Source: JANSXG01 sp965652425 | GTDB lineage: Bacteria; Planctomycetota; Phycisphaerae; Phycisphaerales; UBA1924 | Assembly (NCBI GenBank): GCA_965652425.1 | Contig: CBFGVX010000079.1 | Location: forward strand, 1 to 13,660 | Length of the DNA stretch: 13,660 nucleotides | Reading direction: 5' to 3' | Shown here: piece after piece, positions 1-7,189 of the stretch | Numbering within the stretch: position 1 is the stretch's first letter | Layout: every line of letters starts with the position of its first letter | Made by a program: the position numbers and the translations under genes | Notes under the pieces: generated by a model | Databases searched by the model: none | What the model saw: only the letters and a program-made list of their open reading frames with translations | Told to the model about the DNA's origin: nothing

Positions 1-1752
1 GGGATCTGGGAATGCCGAGCTGAGGGCAACCTGCGGGGTTGGAGTTACAGCTACGAACTGCTCCGGGATGGCCAGAAACTGACCGGCATCCTCGACCCCT
101 GGGCCACCTTGGTTCGCGACCACGCCGCCTACATCGAGGCCGAGGACAGCCCGGTCACAGGCAGGCCAGTTCTCGATCCGAAGGACGCGGTGATCTACGA
201 GATACATGTCCGCGATTTCACGCGCTCCCGTTCGAGCGGTGTGAATTCGAACTGGGCGGGCAGGTACCTCGGACTGACCGAACCCGGAACGCGCGTGCCG
301 GGAACCGATGTACGCACCGGGCTGGATCACATCGTGGATCTGGGTGTGAATGTGGTGCAGCTCATGCCGGTGCACTCGTTCAGTCTTCCCTACAACCCGG
401 TGTACGAGTGGGGCTACATGCCCAACGACTTCAACGCCCCGCACGCGGGGTACGCGTCGAGCGTTGAGCTCGAGGCCCCGATCCGCGAACTGAAACAGAT
501 GGTCTCGGCTCTGCATGAGGCCGGACTGCGGGTGACGCTCGATGTGGTCTACAACCACACGGCCGAGTCCTGGGCACGGGTCGAGAGCGGCCGGCCCTTC
601 GCGATGAAGCTGCGCAACATGATGGCCCTCGCCCCACGCTCCTACTACCGCTTCAAGGATGACGGCACGCCGTGGAACGGCTCGGCCTGCGGCAATGAGT
701 TCGCCAGTGAAACGGAGATCGGTCGGCACTTCATCCGCGAATCCTGCCGCTACTGGGTCGAGCGGTTCGGGATCGACGGGTTCCGCTTCGACCTGATGGG
801 GCTGATCGACGACGAGACGATGGAGCTGATCGCCCAGGACCTGCACGCCATCGACCCGACGATCATGGTCTACGGCGAACCGTGGGCGGCGGGACCGACA
901 CCGATCGAGATCAACAGCAAGGGCAAGCAGCGCTCGCGCGGCTGGGGCGTGTTCAACGACGAGATGCGCGATGCACTGCGCGGACAGGTGTTCGATCTCA
1001 ACGACCCCGGTTTCCTGACCACCGGAGCGGATGTCGACCGGCTGCGCAAAGGCATCGTCGGTTCGATCGAATCCTTTGCGGATGAGCCGGTCGAGGCGAT
1101 CAACTACATCGAGTGCCACGACAACCACACGCTGGTGGACCGCCTGCGGGAAACAGCGACGAAGCTGCAGATCCCCGCGGATGAGAACCTGCTGCTCTCC
1201 ATGTCGGCCCTGGGGATCATCGCCGTGATGACCGCCCAAGGCATCCCTTTCGTGCACTGCGGGCAGGAGTTCGGGCGCAGCAAGGGCGGGCACGACAACA
1301 CCTACAACCTCGGCGACCGTTTGAACAATGTGGACTGGGCGGTGAAGGATCGGAATCACCGGCTGTATCGCCACTACCGCGAGGCGATCGCGCTGCGCTC
1401 GTCGCACCCGATGTTCCGCCTGGGCTGCGCCGAACTCGTGCGAGAGGCCGTGAAGTTCCTCGATACGGACCTCGGGATAGCGCTGCCCGGCGGAGTGCTC
1501 GCGTACGAGATCACCGACCCGCCGCTCCGTGATGGTGAAACCCGCGAAGCGGATTCATGGAATCGGTGCGTCGTCGCGCTCAACGGCTCGCCGATCCCTG
1601 CCGAGGTCGTCCTGCCGAAGGGCTCCTGGCGCGCGGCGATGCAGGACGGCGCGTTCGGTCGGACTCCGGCCCATCGCAAACCCGCCAAGGTCGGTTCATC
1701 GGTGCGCGTGCCGGCGCACGCCGCGGCGATCGTTTACGAAGAGCGCGACTGA
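1..1752 (+). CDS. pulA: Type I pullulanase / glycogen debranching enzyme (GH13), 5' end missing
   Basis: Partial gene: the frame is open from base 1 and the first residues resemble the end of a CBM48-like N-terminal module, so the true start lies upstream. 583 residues are visible. The enzyme should hydrolyse alpha-1,6 branch points of glycogen or pullulan-like glucans. All four GH13 motifs are present: DVVYNHT at residues 181-187, GFRFD at 260-264 (nucleophile D264), YGEPW at 291-295 (acid/base E293) and HDN at 373-375 (D374). The IYEIHVRDF segment near residue 65 and the QEFGRSKGGHDNTYN segment near residue 422 are typical of type I pullulanases rather than GlgX. The usual YNWGYDP signature appears here as YEWGYMP (residues 135-141). 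A C-terminal beta domain follows, with no obvious signal visible. The 3' end overlaps the convergent deacylase gene by 19 bases. Pullulanase versus intracellular debranching enzyme cannot be settled without the N-terminus. Confidence 0.9.
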   Translation, partial: GIWECRAEGNLRGWSYSYELLRDGQKLTGILDPWATLVRDHAAYIEAEDSPVTGRPVLDPKDAVIYEIHVRDFTRSRSSGVNSNWAGRYLGLTEPGTRVPGTDVRTGLDHIVDLGVNVVQLMPVHSFSLPYNPVYEWGYMPNDFNAPHAGYASSVELEAPIRELKQMVSALHEAGLRVTLDVVYNHTAESWARVESGRPFAMKLRNMMALAPRSYYRFKDDGTPWNGSACGNEFASETEIGRHFIRESCRYWVERFGIDGFRFDLMGLIDDETMELIAQDLHAIDPTIMVYGEPWAAGPTPIEINSKGKQRSRGWGVFNDEMRDALRGQVFDLNDPGFLTTGADVDRLRKGIVGSIESFADEPVEAINYIECHDNHTLVDRLRETATKLQIPADENLLLSMSALGIIAVMTAQGIPFVHCGQEFGRSKGGHDNTYNLGDRLNNVDWAVKDRNHRLYRHYREAIALRSSHPMFRLGCAELVREAVKFLDTDLGIALPGGVLAYEITDPPLRDGETREADSWNRCVVALNGSPIPAEVVLPKGSWRAAMQDGAFGRTPAHRKPAKVGSSVRVPAHAAAIVYEERD

Positions 1753-3056
1753 TCCCGGCGTGGCTTTCGGATCTCTTCGGGCAGGGCCTGCCACGCGCGG
1801 TGCATGTCCTCGGCGGTCTTGCCGAAGACGCCGATTCCGCCGTGTTCGCGATAGCGCCGGTAGCCGAGCATGGCGAACACCTCGTGAGCGAGCAGTCGAG
1901 CGACGCGGGGGTTGACCACGAAGGCGTCGACGGGCGCTTCGGATTTCGCGATGCCGGGGAGCAGATGGATCAGTTTGTGCAGCTTGAGGGGGCGAAGCAG
2001 CTTGGAAAGCCGCATGAAAGTGCGGCTGGCCCGGCGGGCGATGAAGAACCCGTCCTCGCCCAACGGCTGATACAGAGGCATGAACAACCAGCCGGACATG
2101 GGTGCGCGGATGGTCCCGGAGGCATCGCCGGCGAGCAGCTCGCCCCGCTGCACCGGGTGGAAGTTGCTGAATCCTTTGCGCATCTTGAAGCCGTCTTCGG
2201 GAGAAACCGAGTGGCGGGCGCGGGCTTCGAGCATGCGAGGCAGGCCCGCGGCGAACGGCTCTAGAGTGCCTCGCGCCTGCGCGATCCGCTGCGAGAATAC
2301 GGCGGGATCGATGGCGCCGATCTCGGCCAGCAGCAACCAGATCGCCGCCTCGTGACGCTCGATGGAGGCGGGGTCGTCGTGCTGGCCCGCCTCAAAGATC
2401 ATGGCGGCGTCGCCGACGGTGTTGAACCAGTCGGGAAGGATGCCTCGGATCATGGCTTCGAGACCGAGCACGGCGGTCACCGGGATCGCGCGGGCGAGTT
2501 CCCTGACGCGCACGATGTCCTCGACGGCAAGGAACGGGCGGCTGCTCGCGCTGGTGGTGTGCAGATCCAGCAGGACGGTGCTGCCTCGGCTGCGCAGAAC
2601 CGCATCGGTGATCTCTTCGGCGAGTTCACGCTGCTGCTGCTGCTCGGTGGTGACCGGGTCGCCGCGTTCACTGCGTGCGAAGGTCTGGTCGACCTCGGCG
2701 GGGGTCCAGAGCCGGTTCAGATCGGTATCGATGAATCGGACGCCGGACCGCAGGGCGGGCACATTCCCGGCCAACGCGAGCAGTTCGCCTCGGAAGCTGC
2801 CGGGGTGACGCTCTCGCACCGATTCCAGAGACTTGAGCACACGGATGGCGGCGTGGACGCCGCTGGGCTCGTTGCCGTGCTGCCCGGCGACGACGATCAG
2901 GGTTGGTCCCGGCGGCGACGGTGTGGCGGTTGAGGGTCCGCCTATGCGTCCGATAACACGCTCGATATTCGCGAGCATTCCCGCGGGCAATCGATTGGGA
3001 TCGCCGGGTGCCTCGGGGGGCATGACCGGGATTGGCATATCGCTGGAAGGGGGCAC
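1734..3056 (-). CDS. Succinylglutamate desuccinylase / aspartoacylase family zinc deacylase (M14-like)
   Basis: 440 residues. The family removes acyl groups from N-acyl amino acids (succinylglutamate, acetylaspartate) with one zinc ion. Visible motifs fit this: HGNE (H60, E63) and H166 in LLDLHTT as zinc ligands, DTDLNR (residues 110-115) as substrate-binding loop, and FEAGQH (E222) as the likely catalytic glutamate. Residues around 300-345 (VQRGELLAG, IRAPMSGWLFMP) match the AstE C-terminal beta-barrel. About 95 further residues (345-440, rich in R, K and L) extend beyond the usual AstE length. The GTG start at 3056 is preceded by AGGA nine bases upstream; ATG codons at 3038 and 3023 lack a ribosome site. 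It lies 57 bases after the GCS2-CBS gene on the same strand, so they are probably co-transcribed. The true substrate is unknown; it need not be succinylglutamate. Confidence 0.85.
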   Translation of the reverse strand: MPPSSDMPIPVMPPEAPGDPNRLPAGMLANIERVIGRIGGPSTATPSPPGPTLIVVAGQHGNEPSGVHAAIRVLKSLESVRERHPGSFRGELLALAGNVPALRSGVRFIDTDLNRLWTPAEVDQTFARSERGDPVTTEQQQQRELAEEITDAVLRSRGSTVLLDLHTTSASSRPFLAVEDIVRVRELARAIPVTAVLGLEAMIRGILPDWFNTVGDAAMIFEAGQHDDPASIERHEAAIWLLLAEIGAIDPAVFSQRIAQARGTLEPFAAGLPRMLEARARHSVSPEDGFKMRKGFSNFHPVQRGELLAGDASGTIRAPMSGWLFMPLYQPLGEDGFFIARRASRTFMRLSKLLRPLKLHKLIHLLPGIAKSEAPVDAFVVNPRVARLLAHEVFAMLGYRRYREHGGIGVFGKTAEDMHRAWQALPEEIRKPRRDQSRSS

Positions 3057-3113
3057 GATTTGAAATCCTGCCCGGCCTCGATGGGAGCCGGGAGGGAGAT
3101 CGTAGCGGGAATG

Positions 3114-5087
3114 TCAGCTCCCCGCGGTCAGTTCGGAAAGCGGGTCCACGGGCGGTTCGTCAGACAGAAACCGCCTCAGCAGCGGCTCGGCAAGCTGCAC
3201 GATGTCGTGCTCGGTGAGGATGCCCACGAGCTTGGAATCCCGCACCACGGGCAGGCAACTGATGGAGTTGGTCTGCATCAGCTCGATGGCCTCGATCGTG
3301 GGAGTCGAGGGCGTGACGGTGATCACCTTGGTTGACATGATCGCACTGACCGGCACCGATTCGGGACGACCGTCGGAGTTCAACCGGGCAAGGTGGCGCA
3401 ATACCGCGCGGTGCGAGACGAGGCCGACGAGGTTGTGGTCGTCGTCCTCGACGGGGATATGGCGCACATGCTGCCAGTCCATCAGAGAGGCGGCGAAGTC
3501 GATCACATCCGACTCGTGCACGGTGAACAGATCGGTGGTCATGATCTGGCCCACGCTGCGCATGTTGCTGGAGCGCGGGGCGGTCTGATCGCTGCTGATT
3601 GTCGGCCACTCGTGCACCGGGCGGCCGGCCACCTGGTTGATGCTGATGGCCTCCGAGAGCACGGCCATCCGCTCGGCACGGGTGCCGGTGTTCGCGAGCC
3701 GAGAGAAGGAATCGAGCATCCACCGCGCGCCGGTGACCCCGGATCCGACGCGCTGCTCGATGACTTCGAGGTACCGCTCGACATCGTCCGCATCAATTCC
3801 CGCAGTCAACAAGCCGCGCCGAGCCATCGGCAGCAGGCGGAGCGCGATCAGTTCCCGCGCAGGGATCTGCCCCATGCCCGGCCACGAGAACTGGGCATCA
3901 AGACCGTGCGTCGCCGCTTCCACGAAATTCGATGCGGCATCTTCGAAGCGCATGTGGTCGGCCATGTTGCCGTGCTCGTCGACCACGGCACGCATCAAGC
4001 CGAACCAGAACGCGGCATTGGCCACCTCGTCCATCGGTGTCGGGCCGGATGGCAGGATGCGGTTCTCGATGCGGATGTGAGCCCGCCGCTTGCCGTCGGG
4101 GCCGATGGCGGTGCCGTAGCAGGCCCGGTTCCAGCGGTAGACCGTGCCGTTGTGGAGCATGAGGCAGCTGAGTTTCGGTGCCTCGCCGCGCTCGATGACC
4201 TGCATCGGGTCCTCATCGGCCTGCGTGGAGAACAGCGGCTTGAACCGAGCGAGGTCCTCCTTGAAGATTTCGAGCACGCTCTCCCGAACCCACCCGTGGC
4301 CGAACGACACGCGCGGCGGGAAATCGCGCAGGTCGGACCCGACCGTGCGTGTGTCGACGGACTGCTGGAAGAGCGCGATGCGGGTTTCCTGCCAGAGTCG
4401 CTTGCCGAAGAGGATGGGCGAGTTCGCCGCGGCGGCCATGACCGGCCCGGCGACGGCCTGCGCGGCGTTGTACTTGATGGCGAAATCCTGCGGGCTGACC
4501 TGGAAATGGACCTGGAAGCTGGTGTTGCAGGCCTCGAGCATCATGGAATCGTGGTTCACGATCAGCTCATCGCGGCCCTTGATGCGCAACTCGTATTGCC
4601 CGCCACGCAGCGCGTTGAGGGCGTCGTTGAGGGCCCAGTAGCGCGGCCGATCGGTCAGGTTTCGGAGGGTGAGGTCATCCTTTTCAAGGGAAGGAAGGAT
4701 CCCGACCATCATGACCTCTGCATCGTGGCGGTGGGCGGCGTACCGGGTTTTATCGAACAGCTCGGTGATCCTGCGCTCGAGGTCGGACAGGCAGGAACCG
4801 CTGAACTCCAGAGGATCAAGGTTGAACTCGATGTTGAACCGACCGAGTTCGTGCGTGAAGCGTGGATCACCATCCAGTTCGGCGAGAATCTCTTCGCAGA
4901 GCGGGGCCGGACGCCAGTCGCGCCCGACGATGACCAATTCCTGCTCCGCCCCGATGCGGTTGATGCCCGATTCGATCTGACCCGAACTCAGCAGGCGCTC
5001 CAAGGCCCGGAGGTCGCGCAGGACCGCCTGCATGAAAAGGCGGCGCTCCTGCCCGTCGAATTCGGCTTTGATGTCCTGCACACCCAC
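3114..5087 (-). CDS. GCS2-type glutamate-cysteine ligase-like protein with C-terminal CBS pair
   Basis: 657 residues from the GTG at 5087, which follows GGGAGG with a nine-base gap; the longer open frame to 5279 adds 64 residues of low-complexity, non-homologous look and was rejected. Residues about 40-490 are a GCS2-family carboxylate-amine ligase fold: GAEQELVIV (46-54), NIEFNLDPLEFSG (85-97), and the HIRIENRILPSGPTPMDE strand-loop (337-354). Such enzymes use ATP to join the gamma-carboxyl of glutamate, or another acid, to an amine. Two CBS motifs follow, at about 511-568 (VGQIMTTDLFTVHESD) and 580-635 (VSAIMSTKVITVTPST), and probably bind an adenine nucleotide to sense energy state. No membrane segment or signal peptide is seen. 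It lies between htrA (115 bases upstream) and the zinc deacylase (57 bases downstream). Whether cysteine is the acceptor is not shown; the family includes many ligases with unknown products. Confidence 0.82.
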   Translation of the reverse strand: MGVQDIKAEFDGQERRLFMQAVLRDLRALERLLSSGQIESGINRIGAEQELVIVGRDWRPAPLCEEILAELDGDPRFTHELGRFNIEFNLDPLEFSGSCLSDLERRITELFDKTRYAAHRHDAEVMMVGILPSLEKDDLTLRNLTDRPRYWALNDALNALRGGQYELRIKGRDELIVNHDSMMLEACNTSFQVHFQVSPQDFAIKYNAAQAVAGPVMAAAANSPILFGKRLWQETRIALFQQSVDTRTVGSDLRDFPPRVSFGHGWVRESVLEIFKEDLARFKPLFSTQADEDPMQVIERGEAPKLSCLMLHNGTVYRWNRACYGTAIGPDGKRRAHIRIENRILPSGPTPMDEVANAAFWFGLMRAVVDEHGNMADHMRFEDAASNFVEAATHGLDAQFSWPGMGQIPARELIALRLLPMARRGLLTAGIDADDVERYLEVIEQRVGSGVTGARWMLDSFSRLANTGTRAERMAVLSEAISINQVAGRPVHEWPTISSDQTAPRSSNMRSVGQIMTTDLFTVHESDVIDFAASLMDWQHVRHIPVEDDDHNLVGLVSHRAVLRHLARLNSDGRPESVPVSAIMSTKVITVTPSTPTIEAIELMQTNSISCLPVVRDSKLVGILTEHDIVQLAEPLLRRFLSDEPPVDPLSELTAGS

Positions 5088-5096
5088 GCTGGAGCA

Positions 5097-5102
5097 CCTC
5101 CC
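5097..5102 (-). promoter_or_regulatory. Ribosome binding site that fixes the GCS2-CBS start
   Basis: On the minus strand this reads GGGAGG, nine bases before GTG at 5087. It is the only strong Shine-Dalgarno match near the N-terminal end of the conserved ligase domain and decides the start against the open-frame extension up to 5279. Confidence 0.7.
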
Positions 5103-5149
5103 GGGCTCTCGGCCCGCTGCGATTGTCGGGCTTCGTGTGGCCGATGCAA

Positions 5150-5163
5150 GCACAAAGCACAAA
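5150..5163. repeat. Two tandem 7-base copies (GCACAAA) between htrA and the ligase gene
   Basis: GCACAAA occurs twice back to back in an AT-richer patch of the 115-base gap between the HtrA stop and the ligase start. On the coding (minus) strand it reads TTTGTGCTTTGTGC. The local drop in GC suggests a promoter or a regulator site for the ligase gene, but no clear -10 and -35 pair can be defined. No terminator-like hairpin with a T-run is seen after htrA, so read-through is also possible. Confidence 0.3.
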
Positions 5164-5202
5164 ATTGCAGGATGATTGCTTCGCGACGGGTCCGAATCCG
5201 CC

Positions 5203-6321
5203 TTAGATAGGTTCGTCGAGCGTGACCCTGAGCTTGACCACTCCGCTGGGCCGGGCAACCTCCACCAGCACGGTATCACCGACCTCGTAATCGGCGAGTA
5301 TGTTCAGAAGGTCGGCGGGGACCAGCACCGGCTTGTCGTCGATCGAGATGATCACATCGCCCAGGGTGATCGATCCATCGGATTTCCGCGTGGTGGGGCG
5401 CAGCCCGGCCCGTGCGGCAGGGCCGTCCTCGATCAGTTCCAAAACGAGCACCCCGCGGGCGATGCCCAGTTGCCGGGTCTGACCATGGGGCAGGAATCGG
5501 ATGCCGATGGTCGGCGTCGTCACGCGACCGGTGCGGATCAGGGATGGCACGATCCGGCGGACCGTGTCGGCGGGAACCGCGAAACTGATGCCCGCGCTCG
5601 CCCCGCTGGGCGAACGGATAGCGGTATTCACGCCGATCAGCCGCCCGGAGGAATCGAGCAGCGGGCCACCGGAGTTGCCGGGGTTCACCGCGGCGTCGGT
5701 CTGGATCACATCGTAGATGGTGCGACCGTTGAGCGATTCGATCGTCCGCCCGAGCGCGCTCACGACCCCGGCGGTCAGGGTGCGGTCAAGACCAAACGGG
5801 TTGCCGATGGCGTAGACCGACTGGCCGACTCGCAGGGCCTCGGAATCCCCCACCGGCGTGGAACGCAGCGTGAGGCCGTCGGGATCAACCTTCAGCACCG
5901 CCAGATCCTTGTCCGGCGCGGTACCGACAACCTCGGCTGGCCTAGTCTGGCCGTCGGAGAAGGTCACATTGACGCGGGTGGCGGCCCGGATCACATGAAA
6001 ATTCGTCACGATGTGGCCGTCTTTGTCCCAGACGAAGCCGGACCCGGTGCCGGATCGGACATCGCGGAATGCCCCGAAGACATTGCGGACCACCACATCC
6101 TGCTCGGTGGCGACGAAGACGACGCTCGGCGTGGCCTCCTCGAACAGCCGCACGACCCGGAGTTCCGCGTCGGTGAGTTGCCCCTGAACCACGATGGGCT
6201 GCGCGATGGCCTCGCTCTGACGGGGGCTTTGAAGGAAGGCCCCAAGGGCGATGCCGATGGCCAGAAAAGCCGCGGCGGGCCAGAGATATTCGAACCGGGA
6301 ACGGGGGCTTGCATGCTGCAT
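5203..6321 (-). CDS. HtrA/Deg-type S1C serine protease with membrane anchor and PDZ domain
   Basis: 372 residues. A hydrophobic segment at residues 13-31 with no clear cleavage site suggests an N-terminal anchor, placing the protease on the outer face of the cytoplasmic membrane, as in DegS or HhoA-like proteins. The trypsin-like domain (about 55-265) has the full triad: H109 in TNFHV, D139 in DKDLAVLK and S217 in NPGNSGGPLL. One PDZ domain follows (about 275-368), with the usual GDVI(I)SIDDKPV core. Family role: quality control of misfolded envelope proteins or stress signalling by regulated cleavage. The ATG at 6321 has AGAGGA ten bases upstream. It is divergent from the NfeD-flotillin operon and shares a 216-base region containing a perfect inverted repeat. 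It may be first in a minus-strand operon with the ligase and deacylase; the 115-base gap makes this uncertain. Confidence 0.9.
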   Translation of the reverse strand: MQHASPRSRFEYLWPAAAFLAIGIALGAFLQSPRQSEAIAQPIVVQGQLTDAELRVVRLFEEATPSVVFVATEQDVVVRNVFGAFRDVRSGTGSGFVWDKDGHIVTNFHVIRAATRVNVTFSDGQTRPAEVVGTAPDKDLAVLKVDPDGLTLRSTPVGDSEALRVGQSVYAIGNPFGLDRTLTAGVVSALGRTIESLNGRTIYDVIQTDAAVNPGNSGGPLLDSSGRLIGVNTAIRSPSGASAGISFAVPADTVRRIVPSLIRTGRVTTPTIGIRFLPHGQTRQLGIARGVLVLELIEDGPAARAGLRPTTRKSDGSITLGDVIISIDDKPVLVPADLLNILADYEVGDTVLVEVARPSGVVKLRVTLDEPI

Positions 6322-6360
6322 GGGGGAGAAGTCCTCTTGAGACAGGTCGGCAAATTCGTG

Positions 6361-6388
6361 TCCGAATGGGGGCGGAGGCCCATTCGGA
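6361..6388. repeat. Perfect 10-bp inverted repeat in divergent promoter region
   Basis: TCCGAATGGG and CCCATTCGGA flank an 8-base spacer (GGCGGAGG). The word CGAAT or its complement recurs nearby: ATTCG at 6354, CGAAT at 6363, ATTCG at 6382, CGAAT at 6422, and the odd palindrome CCGAATTTCGG at 6421-6431. The repeat begins 40 bases upstream of the htrA start codon. No T-run follows on either strand, so it is unlikely to be a terminator. It may be an operator for htrA and the flotillin operon, or a hairpin in the htrA leader RNA. The bound factor is unknown. Confidence 0.5.
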
Positions 6389-6505
6389 GTCTACGGCGTG
6401 GAATTTCGCAGGTCACGCGTCCGAATTTCGGTCGGATCGGACACGATGTTGGTAGGGAATCCGCGCATAATGCACTCGCTCAATTTCCCAAAGAGGGCTA
6501 CGGCG

Positions 6506-6541
6506 ATGGTGCCGCGAACCCCGGAGGAGGGCGATCGATGA
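6506..6541 (+). CDS. Possible 11-codon leader ORF overlapping the NfeD start
   Basis: ATG at 6506 follows AAGAGGG (6491-6497) with an 8-base gap and opens a frame MVPRTPEEGDR that stops at TGA 6539-6541. That stop overlaps the NfeD ATG as ATGA, the classic arrangement for translational coupling. The same frame extends upstream to an ATG at 6470 with a poorer ribosome site. The peptide resembles nothing known and has no run of regulatory codons. Chance occurrence is quite possible, because NfeD has its own strong Shine-Dalgarno sequence inside this ORF. Confidence 0.2.
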   Translation: MVPRTPEEGDR

Positions 6542-7131
6542 GCGAGTTCCTGTTTGACAACGGTGCGGCGTGGTTCAGTGTTCCCGCGCTGATCGGCACG
6601 CTGTTCTTCGCGATCCGGATCGTCATGACCCTCATCGGCTTGGATTTCGACGACGGGGGCGGAGACGCCGGGGGCATGGATGTCGGCGACGCCGGGCTCG
6701 AAGAGGGTATCGATCACGCCGAATCGACCTCGGTCTTCAAGTTCCTGTCGATCCAGACGATCACGGCGTTCGCCATGGGCTTCGGCTGGGGAGGGCTGCT
6801 GGGGATTCGGACACTGAATCTCGGCATCCCCGAGTCGGTGGGTATCGGGGTGCTTCTGGGCATCGCGTTCGCCTGGTTCGTGGTCTGGTGCTTCAAGTTG
6901 ATCTACTCGCTCGAGTCCTCGGGGAACATCTCGATCCGGGACGCGATGCACAGTGAGGGCACCGTTTCGTCGACCATCGAACCCGGGCGCACGGGTCGGG
7001 TCCGCCTGACCATCGGCGATCGCCAGCGGGCCTTCGCCGCGATCACCGAGGGCGAATCGCTCTCGACCGGGACGCGGGTGCGCGTGACCAAGATCAACAA
7101 CAACCAGACCGTGACCGTCGTCCGGGCCTGA
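6538..7131 (+). CDS. NfeD/YqiJ-like membrane protein with C-terminal OB-fold, flotillin partner
   Basis: 197 residues. The ATG at 6538 follows GGAGGAGGG (6523-6531) with a six-base gap; an open frame continues far upstream but is the antisense shadow of htrA. Layout: membrane segment at about 12-34, an acidic and glycine-rich loop (36-60, many D, E and G), two further membrane segments at about 68-90 and 99-123, then a soluble beta-rich domain (about 135-195: GTVSSTIEPGRTGRVRL) typical of the NfeD OB-fold. The ClpP-like protease domain of long NfeD proteins is absent. Members of this type (YuaF in Bacillus, YqiJ in E. coli) are encoded next to flotillins and act with them in membrane microdomains. 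Here the flotillin gene follows after 58 bases on the same strand, so an operon is likely. Divergent from htrA. Confidence 0.8.
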   Translation: MSEFLFDNGAAWFSVPALIGTLFFAIRIVMTLIGLDFDDGGGDAGGMDVGDAGLEEGIDHAESTSVFKFLSIQTITAFAMGFGWGGLLGIRTLNLGIPESVGIGVLLGIAFAWFVVWCFKLIYSLESSGNISIRDAMHSEGTVSSTIEPGRTGRVRLTIGDRQRAFAAITEGESLSTGTRVRVTKINNNQTVTVVRA

Positions 7132-7176
7132 ACCTGACACACACACCGGCGCGATGATGCACCGGGCTCTTTTCTC

Positions 7177-7183
7177 GGAGGAG
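7177..7183 (+). promoter_or_regulatory. Ribosome binding site that fixes the flotillin start
   Basis: GGAGGAG lies six bases before ATG 7190. It favours this start over the in-frame ATG codons at 7154 and 7157, which would add twelve residues and have no comparable site. Confidence 0.75.
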
Positions 7184-7189
7184 ACCTAC

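Noticed and set aside
3071..3092. CCCGGC/GCCGGG hairpin in the gap between the ligase and deacylase genes
   Set aside because: Six pairs with a ten-base loop and no T-run; common in GC-rich DNA and not convincing as a terminator.
3393..5210. A 605-codon plus-strand frame antisense to the GCS2-CBS gene
   Set aside because: Low-complexity translation without domains; the opposite strand encodes clear ligase and CBS motifs.
5088..5279. N-terminal extension of the ligase by 64 residues
   Set aside because: It runs into the end of htrA, looks non-homologous, and the GTG at 5087 has a strong ribosome site immediately before the conserved domain.
6391..6440. A tRNA-like stretch; its minus-strand translation (EIRTRDLRNSTP) resembles spurious proteins often called across tRNA genes
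   Set aside because: The candidate T-arm and anticodon stems do not pair and no acceptor stem can be drawn, so no tRNA is called; a decayed tRNA remnant cannot be excluded.
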